From Minisyncoccota bacterium (GTDB taxonomy: Bacteria; Patescibacteriota; Minisyncoccia; Moranbacterales; GCA-2747515), in NCBI GenBank assembly GCA_938044295.1, contig CALIRC010000135.1, forward strand, positions 1 through 9,965: a stretch of DNA of 9,965 bases. Reading direction: 5' to 3'. Under the pieces are notes generated by a model. That model saw only the letters and a list, made by a program, of their open reading frames with translations, searched no databases and was not told the DNA's origin. This document shows positions 6,657 through 9,965 of the stretch, one piece after another. Every line of letters begins with the position of its first letter. Position 1 is the first letter of the stretch. Position numbers and translations under genes: made by a program.

Positions 6657-6719
6657 TTATGATGTACAAGAATCTGTTTTTCACTGACGCAGTGGAGGAT
6701 AAATACTTGTACAGCATAA
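6657..6719. repeat. 63-nt near-continuous hairpin in the rpsJ-rplC gap
   Basis: Positions 6657-6686 pair with 6690-6719 in a single register around an ACG loop. Of 30 pairs, 23 are Watson-Crick, 4 are G-U and 3 are mismatches (6662/6714, 6671/6705, 6674/6702). The outer arm TTATGATGTACAAG matches CTTGTACAGCATAA, and the tip is CACTG-ACG-CAGTG. It begins 17 nt after the rpsJ stop and has no T tract, so it is not a textbook terminator. It would make a good double-stranded RNA processing site or 3'-end protector, or could be a small mobile repeat. Confidence 0.75.
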
Positions 6720-6739
6720 ATAAAGTCAGACATGATTAA
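6662..6739 (+). CDS. Possible 25-residue small ORF after rpsJ (doubtful)
   Basis: AAAGG (6650-6654) lies 7 nt before ATG 6662, and the frame runs 25 codons to TAA 6737-6739. The peptide starts MYKNLFFTDAVEDKY. ATG 6659 is also in frame. Almost all of it lies within the 6657-6719 hairpin, which is the simpler explanation for this stretch. The peptide is unrecognised. Confidence 0.15.
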   Translation: MYKNLFFTDAVEDKYLYSINKVRHD

Positions 6740-6809
6740 AAATTCTCGTTTCGTTAAAGTCTTCTTTCAGAGGATACTGAGCGAACAATAGGCACAAGTC
6801 AACTAATTC

Positions 6810-6838
6810 TTGACAAATTCCACGTGATCATCTATACT
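6810..6838 (+). promoter_or_regulatory. Strong sigma-70 promoter for the rplC-rplV unit
   Basis: TTGACA (6810-6815, perfect), 17 nt, then TATACT (6833-6838, 5 of 6 consensus) predict a start at about 6845. The leader to ATG 6920 is about 75 nt. It separates rplC and the following ribosomal genes from tuf-rpsJ as an independently started unit. No other good promoter lies between rpsJ and rplC. Confidence 0.85.
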
Positions 6839-6851
6839 GACCACACGGTGA

Positions 6852-6863
6852 AATGTGCACATT
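6852..6863. repeat. 12-bp perfect palindrome in the rplC leader
   Basis: AATGTGCACATT is perfectly self-complementary. It lies at about +8 to +19 of the predicted transcript and directly abuts the terminator stem at 6864. It could be an operator for a dimeric regulator, or part of an RNA fold that competes or stacks with the terminator. Confidence 0.5.
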
Positions 6864-6889
6864 GTGGCTCATAAAAAGCCGCTTTTTTT
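6864..6889 (+). terminator. Intrinsic terminator in the rplC leader (candidate attenuator)
   Basis: GTGGCT (6864-6869) pairs with AGCCGC (6877-6882), including one G-U, around a CATAAAA loop, followed by seven T (6883-6889). It lies about 20-45 nt after the predicted start of the 6810-6838 promoter and 30 nt before rplC. No promoter fits in those 30 nt, so rplC must be reached by read-through. CCACA (6841-6845) could pair with TGTGG (6863-6867), which overlaps the left arm of the stem. However, CCACA sits at or just before the predicted start, so only longer or read-through transcripts would contain all of it. Confidence 0.75.
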
Positions 6890-6919
6890 ATACAAATATA
6901 TTATCATCACGCAATTAGC

Positions 6920-7477
6920 ATGAAATTCGCATTAGGAAAAAAACTCGGAATGACAACTATCCACGATGAAAACGGGGCACACAATGTTACGCTTGTTGAA
7001 ATCGCACCACATAATGTAGACATACTGCGAAGCAGTGAGAAAGATGGATACAATGCAGTACGTTTGAGTGCACAAAAAACAACAAAAAAGAAACACCAAG
7101 TTGAGTTCCGCACAGACGAAACCACTTTAGCAGTAGGGGATAAGATTGATGCTACAATGTTCGCAGTTGGTGACATTGTGCGAGTAAGTGCAGTTGCAAA
7201 AGCAAAGGGATTTCAAGGTGTTGTCAAAAGACATGGATTCAAAGGTGGGCCAGCATCACACGGTCACAGACATGTACTACGTGCACCAGGATCAATTGGG
7301 TCAGCATTTCCACAGCATGTGATTAAAGGAAAGCGTATGGCTGGACGTGATGGTGGAAAACGAGCCACGATAAAAGGCCTAAAAGTGATCGCAATTGATG
7401 AAAAAATAAATACAGTTGCACTAAAAGGGTCAGTGCCGGGCGTCGCAGGACGTATGGTTGAAATAGTTTCTGCATAA
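6920..7477 (+). CDS. rplC: Large-subunit ribosomal protein L3 (uL3)
   Basis: L3 starts 50S assembly and sends a loop close to the peptidyl-transferase centre. Clear landmarks are the N-terminal LGKKLGMTTIHDENG (5-19), the signature GFQGVVKRHGFKGGPASHG (97-115), and APGSIGSAFPQHVIKGKRM (122-140) at the loop. The protein is 185 residues, against about 209 in E. coli. The missing part is mainly the conserved GHF-KA-V region between the first barrel half and EFR (here KKKHQVEFR, 57-64). In the loop, Ser replaces the glutamine after GSIG, and the stretch before KGK is one residue shorter than in E. coli, so the region methylated by PrmB there is not kept. ATG 6920 matches the family start; no Shine-Dalgarno sequence is seen. 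It is first gene of the unit, 32 nt before rplD. Confidence 0.98.
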   Translation: MKFALGKKLGMTTIHDENGAHNVTLVEIAPHNVDILRSSEKDGYNAVRLSAQKTTKKKHQVEFRTDETTLAVGDKIDATMFAVGDIVRVSAVAKAKGFQGVVKRHGFKGGPASHGHRHVLRAPGSIGSAFPQHVIKGKRMAGRDGGKRATIKGLKVIAIDEKINTVALKGSVPGVAGRMVEIVSA

Positions 7478-7509
7478 TCAATACATAAGATCTCAAGCAA
7501 ACTAAAGAT

Positions 7510-8139
7510 ATGACAAAAGTGAGCGTCTACAATGCAGCAGGAGAAAAACAAGAGGAAATAACGCTTCCAGAAAGTGTTTTTGGGTTGCCAGCAAACAATG
7601 ATCTTGTACATCAAGTGTATGTAGCGCAATCCGCGAATCAAAGAATAGGAAGTGCACATACTAAAGTACGCAGTGACATACGTGGAGGAGGAAAAAAACC
7701 TTGGAAGCAAAAAGGTACAGGAAACGCAAGAACTGGATCAATCCGCAATCCAATCTGGCGTGGCGGTGGAACAATTTTTGGACCTTCAAAAGACCGCAAT
7801 TACACAAAAAATATTAATGTTAAAATGCGTCGAAAAGCCCTTTTAACAGTCCTGTCAGAAAAAGCACGAAACGGAAAGATTGTAGTCATGGATACACTTG
7901 TACTACCCGAAGCTAAGACAAAAAATGTAGCTGATATTTTCACAAAAAACGGTATCGAAAAGTCTGTAACGATAGGACTAGGTAAAACGGAAAACCAAAC
8001 ATACAAAGCAGCTCGCAATATTCCAAAAACGCGAGCTATGGAAATCGAGAAACTAAACGTGAAAGATCTTCTAGATACCGACAAGATTCTACTGAGTCAA
8101 GAATCAGTGACGAAAATTGAAAAACACTTTGTAAAATAA
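7510..8139 (+). CDS. rplD: Large-subunit ribosomal protein L4 (uL4)
   Basis: L4 binds 23S rRNA and lines the polypeptide exit tunnel. The 209 residues (201 in E. coli) show the globular N-terminus (SVYNAAGEKQEEITLP, 5-20) and the extended tunnel loop with its hallmark run HTKVRSDIRGGGKKPWKQ (50-67), KGTGNARTGSIRNP (68-81) and WRGGGTIFGP (83-92). The C-terminal Rossmann-like part has KMRRKALLTVLSEKA (105-119) and the VVMDTLVLPEAKTK strand-turn. In E. coli L4 also represses its own S10 operon; whether this one acts on the leader terminator at 6864-6889 is unknown. ATG 7510 fits the family. No Shine-Dalgarno sequence is present (CTAAAGAT directly precedes it). Ten nt separate its stop from rplW. 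Confidence 0.98.
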   Translation: MTKVSVYNAAGEKQEEITLPESVFGLPANNDLVHQVYVAQSANQRIGSAHTKVRSDIRGGGKKPWKQKGTGNARTGSIRNPIWRGGGTIFGPSKDRNYTKNINVKMRRKALLTVLSEKARNGKIVVMDTLVLPEAKTKNVADIFTKNGIEKSVTIGLGKTENQTYKAARNIPKTRAMEIEKLNVKDLLDTDKILLSQESVTKIEKHFVK

Positions 8140-8149
8140 TCACAGAATT

Positions 8150-8602
8150 ATGGGAATTTTTGGCACAAAATCAAAGAAGGACAAGCAAAAGCAAGAAACC
8201 GATAAAGAGGTAAAAAGCGTTGCACAGGGTGAAGCTGCTGGGGCAGAAAATCCTACCCTAAAGGGTGAAAAACAAGAAGAAAAAGTGCAAAAACTACGGG
8301 TAAAGCATTCTGCAACAGCAATGGCTTGTGACGTGATTATCGCTCCAATTGTAACAGAAAAATCACACAGTTCTGCGCAGAAAGGAAAGTATACCTTCAA
8401 AGTTGCTAGGAGCACAAACAAAAAGATAGTTGCAAAGCTAATTGCAGACATCTACAAGGTGACTGTGACAGATGTAAACATTGTAAATATTCCGCGAAAA
8501 AGACGTACTGTAAAATACGACAGAGGCTATCAAAAAGCTTTTAAAAAAGCTATAGTCACTGTAAAAAAGGGAGATCACATTGCAGCATTTGATTTAGCCT
8601 AA
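8150..8602 (+). CDS. rplW: Large-subunit ribosomal protein L23 (uL23) with long basic N-terminal extension
   Basis: L23 sits at the tunnel exit and docks trigger factor and the signal recognition particle. The normal domain begins near residue 59: CDVIIAPIVTEKS (60-72), then YTFKVARSTNKKIVAKLIAD (81-100), VTDVNIVNIPRKRR (105-118) and KKAIVTVKKGDHI (131-143). The family is usually 95-100 residues; this protein has 150 because of about 58 extra N-terminal residues rich in Lys, Glu and Gln, probably disordered (KSKKDKQKQETDKE, 7-20). ATG 8150 is preferred: the frame is open from there, and starting at Met58 (8321) would leave an unexplained 181-nt gap in a tight operon. Neither start has a Shine-Dalgarno sequence. 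Met58 would give a classic 93-residue form, so a second start cannot be excluded. Confidence 0.95.
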   Translation: MGIFGTKSKKDKQKQETDKEVKSVAQGEAAGAENPTLKGEKQEEKVQKLRVKHSATAMACDVIIAPIVTEKSHSSAQKGKYTFKVARSTNKKIVAKLIADIYKVTVTDVNIVNIPRKRRTVKYDRGYQKAFKKAIVTVKKGDHIAAFDLA

Positions 8603-8645
8603 GCAAAAAACAGCAATCAATAACGATACACCGTAAGAAAAAATA

Positions 8646-9476
8646 ATGGCAATTAAAGTATACAAAAGAAACACTGCAGGAAGACGCAATATGTCCGTTG
8701 TTAAACCGGAGCAGATTTCACGTACAACATCAGAAAAAGCCCTCACCAAAAAAATGAACTACAAGGCAGGGCGTAGCGCGGGAAAAATCTCTGTGAGACA
8801 CAAGGGAGGGCGAGTAAAGCGTCTCTATCGTCAAATAGACTTCAAGCAGAATAAATTTGAAATCCCAGGCAAGATTGCTGCAATAGAAAGAGATCCAAAT
8901 AGAAGTGCACTAATTGCACTAATTGCATATGCAGACGGTGAAAAACGATATGTAATTGCTACTCACGGAATGAAAGTTGGCCAACAAATTATCGCCGCAA
9001 CTAATGCACCAATAGAAGAAGGTAATCGCGTTCAGCTTACAAACATACCATCAAGTACCGTCATTTCAAATATTGAACTCACGCCAGGCAAGGGCGCACA
9101 AATCATCAGAAGTGCAGGGAGTAGTGCAATGTTAATGGCAATTGAAGACGGATATGCTCAAATTAAAATGCCATCAGGAGAAGTGAGGCTCATTAATGCA
9201 AAAGCATTTGCGACAATTGGCCAAATCAGTAACTTTGAACATAGTGCTGTAAAAATAGGAAAAGCAGGACGTGCAAGGCACATGGGTAAGAGACCGGCAG
9301 TACGTGGTAGTGCCATGAACCCTGTAGATCATCCGCACGGTGGTGGAGAAGGCAAACAAGGTGTTGGACTAAAGTACCCGAAAACACCATGGGGGCGACC
9401 TGCACTCGGTGTACGAACGCGAAAAAAATCAAAGAAGTCAAATAGTCTCATTGTAAAGAGCAGACATAAAAAATAA
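8646..9476 (+). CDS. rplB: Large-subunit ribosomal protein L2 (uL2)
   Basis: L2 is needed for subunit association and peptidyl-transferase activity. At 276 residues it is full length (273 in E. coli). Visible landmarks are MAIKVYKRNTAGRRNMSV (1-18), the OB-fold region with RHKGGRVKRLYRQIDF (51-66) and AAIERDPNRSALIALIAYADG (78-98), the SH3-like region with KGAQIIRSAGSSAMLMA (149-165), and the C-terminal signature MNPVDHPHGGGEG (224-236), including the His corresponding to functionally important His229 of E. coli. The basic tail GVRTRKKSKKSN contacts rRNA. CGTAAGA lies exactly 7 nt before ATG 8646, the same heptamer and spacing as at tuf. It follows rplW by 43 nt and precedes rpsS by 52 nt. 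Confidence 0.99.
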   Translation: MAIKVYKRNTAGRRNMSVVKPEQISRTTSEKALTKKMNYKAGRSAGKISVRHKGGRVKRLYRQIDFKQNKFEIPGKIAAIERDPNRSALIALIAYADGEKRYVIATHGMKVGQQIIAATNAPIEEGNRVQLTNIPSSTVISNIELTPGKGAQIIRSAGSSAMLMAIEDGYAQIKMPSGEVRLINAKAFATIGQISNFEHSAVKIGKAGRARHMGKRPAVRGSAMNPVDHPHGGGEGKQGVGLKYPKTPWGRPALGVRTRKKSKKSNSLIVKSRHKK

Positions 9477-9528
9477 CAAATCGCCAAAAGACACTAAGAA
9501 TAACATTTCAAAGCTTTAGGAAAAAAAT

Positions 9529-9843
9529 ATGAGCCGATCACTAAAAAAAGGACCATTTGTAGACGAACGTCTGATGAAAAAAATCGTGGGGAAAAAGCCA
9601 GCAAACACTGGCACAATTCAAACATGGTCACGAGCATGTACTATTACTCCAGATATGCTTGGCTTTACTTTTGGTGTGCACAACGGAAGGAAATTTGTAG
9701 ACGTTTACATTTCAGAAGAAATGGTTGGACATAAGCTGGGAGAGTTCGCACCTACGAGGACATTTTCACGTCATGGAGGAAAAATTCAAAAAGGTCTTGA
9801 TCAGGCAAGTAAGCAACGTGATATCGATGCAAAGAAAAGATAG
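9529..9843 (+). CDS. rpsS: Small-subunit ribosomal protein S19 (uS19)
   Basis: S19 binds 16S rRNA in the 30S head, next to S13, near the A-site tRNA. The family pattern is clear: MSRSLKKGPFVDERLMKKI (1-19), TWSRACTITPDMLGFTFGVH (32-51), NGRKFVDVYISEEMVGHKLG (52-71) and EFAPTRTFSRHGG (72-84). It has 104 residues, about 12 more than in E. coli, the excess being a polar C-terminal tail (KGLDQASKQRDIDAKKR). AGGA (9518-9521) lies 7 nt before ATG 9529, one of the few partial Shine-Dalgarno sequences here. It follows rplB and precedes rplV in normal S10-operon order. The stop is TAG. Confidence 0.98.
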   Translation: MSRSLKKGPFVDERLMKKIVGKKPANTGTIQTWSRACTITPDMLGFTFGVHNGRKFVDVYISEEMVGHKLGEFAPTRTFSRHGGKIQKGLDQASKQRDIDAKKR

Positions 9844-9865
9844 CAATCAGTGAAATACATTATAT

Positions 9866-9965
9866 ATGCAAGCAAAAGCACATCTAAAAATACTCCGAAC
9901 ATCACCACGCAAAGTAAGACTTGTGGCTGATACAGTACGAGGTCTACCTGTCTCTACTGCGCTAG
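9866..9965 (+). CDS. rplV: Large-subunit ribosomal protein L22 (uL22), first 33 codons
   Basis: The frame opens at ATG 9866, 22 nt after the rpsS stop, and runs off the right edge. It reads MQAKAHLKILRTSPRKVRLV and continues ADTVRGLPVSTAL. The block TSPRKVRLVADTVRG (12-26) is the conserved N-terminal helix of L22, a protein whose beta-hairpin lines the exit tunnel. Position after rpsS is the standard S10-operon place. No clear Shine-Dalgarno sequence is present. The missing C-terminal part, including the tunnel hairpin and the main signature, cannot be judged. Confidence 0.93.
   Translation, partial: MQAKAHLKILRTSPRKVRLVADTVRGLPVSTAL

Noticed and set aside
4745..6833. ATCATCT shared by the spacers of the tuf and rplC promoters as a common regulator site
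   Set aside because: The two copies sit at different distances from their -10 boxes (offset by 4 nt) and 7 bases is short, so chance is likely.
7264..7710. 148-codon minus-strand frame spanning rplC, the spacer and rplD
   Set aside because: Both ribosomal proteins are unmistakable on the + strand; this is a shadow frame.
1..9965. Alternative genetic code (UGA as glycine), as in some Patescibacteria
   Set aside because: All conserved proteins are full length without in-frame TGA, and their glycines use GGN codons.
1..9965. CRISPR array, tRNA, rRNA, insertion sequence or prophage
   Set aside because: No regularly spaced repeats, cloverleaf-like sequence, rRNA sequence, transposase or integrase could be seen on either strand.

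Overview
This window looks like a chromosomal piece of a small-genome bacterium, most likely a Candidate Phyla Radiation (Patescibacteria, Parcubacteria-like) lineage. The reasons are low GC (roughly 40% by eye), tuf placed directly before rpsJ with no rpsL-rpsG-fusA in front, a compact L3, a long basic N-terminal tail on L23, a ComEC whose metallo-beta-lactamase part is a separate gene, and few Shine-Dalgarno sequences. The lineage is an inference; no rRNA gene is present. All genes lie on the + strand and use the standard code.

Layout. Bases 3-299 are the 3' end of an unrecognised gene. A promoter-like sequence near 467-496 and a 15-bp palindrome precede a DNA-uptake pair: comEC (membrane channel, 571-2043) and an overlapping membrane-anchored ComEC-type metallo-hydrolase (2024-2905). 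A separate unit follows (promoter near 3012, strong Shine-Dalgarno at 3103, gene 3115-4500, perfect 12-bp terminator stem at 4505). It encodes a 461-residue protein I cannot assign, with two winged-helix-like segments and a coiled-coil tail. The 533-nt gap 4501-5033 holds that terminator, a 55-nt hairpin, an excellent sigma-70 promoter (TTGACA-17-TATATT) and a leader of about 267 nt for tuf.

From 5034 to the end the window is translation machinery: tuf (EF-Tu), rpsJ (S10), rplC (L3), rplD (L4), rplW (L23), rplB (L2), rpsS (S19) and the first 33 codons of rplV (L22). This is S10-operon order, but the operon is interrupted between rpsJ and rplC by 279 nt. That gap contains a 63-nt hairpin pairing in one register over 30 positions, a second excellent promoter (TTGACA-17-TATACT), a 12-bp palindrome, and an intrinsic terminator (6-bp stem plus seven T) about 20 nt after the predicted start site. 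No gene lies between that terminator and rplC, so it reads as a leader attenuator for the rplC-rplV unit. This is the most interesting regulatory signal in the window.

Four TTGACA-type promoters therefore divide the window into four units: comEC-hydrolase, the 461-residue protein, tuf-rpsJ, and rplC-rplD-rplW-rplB-rpsS-rplV. The last two may also be joined by read-through.
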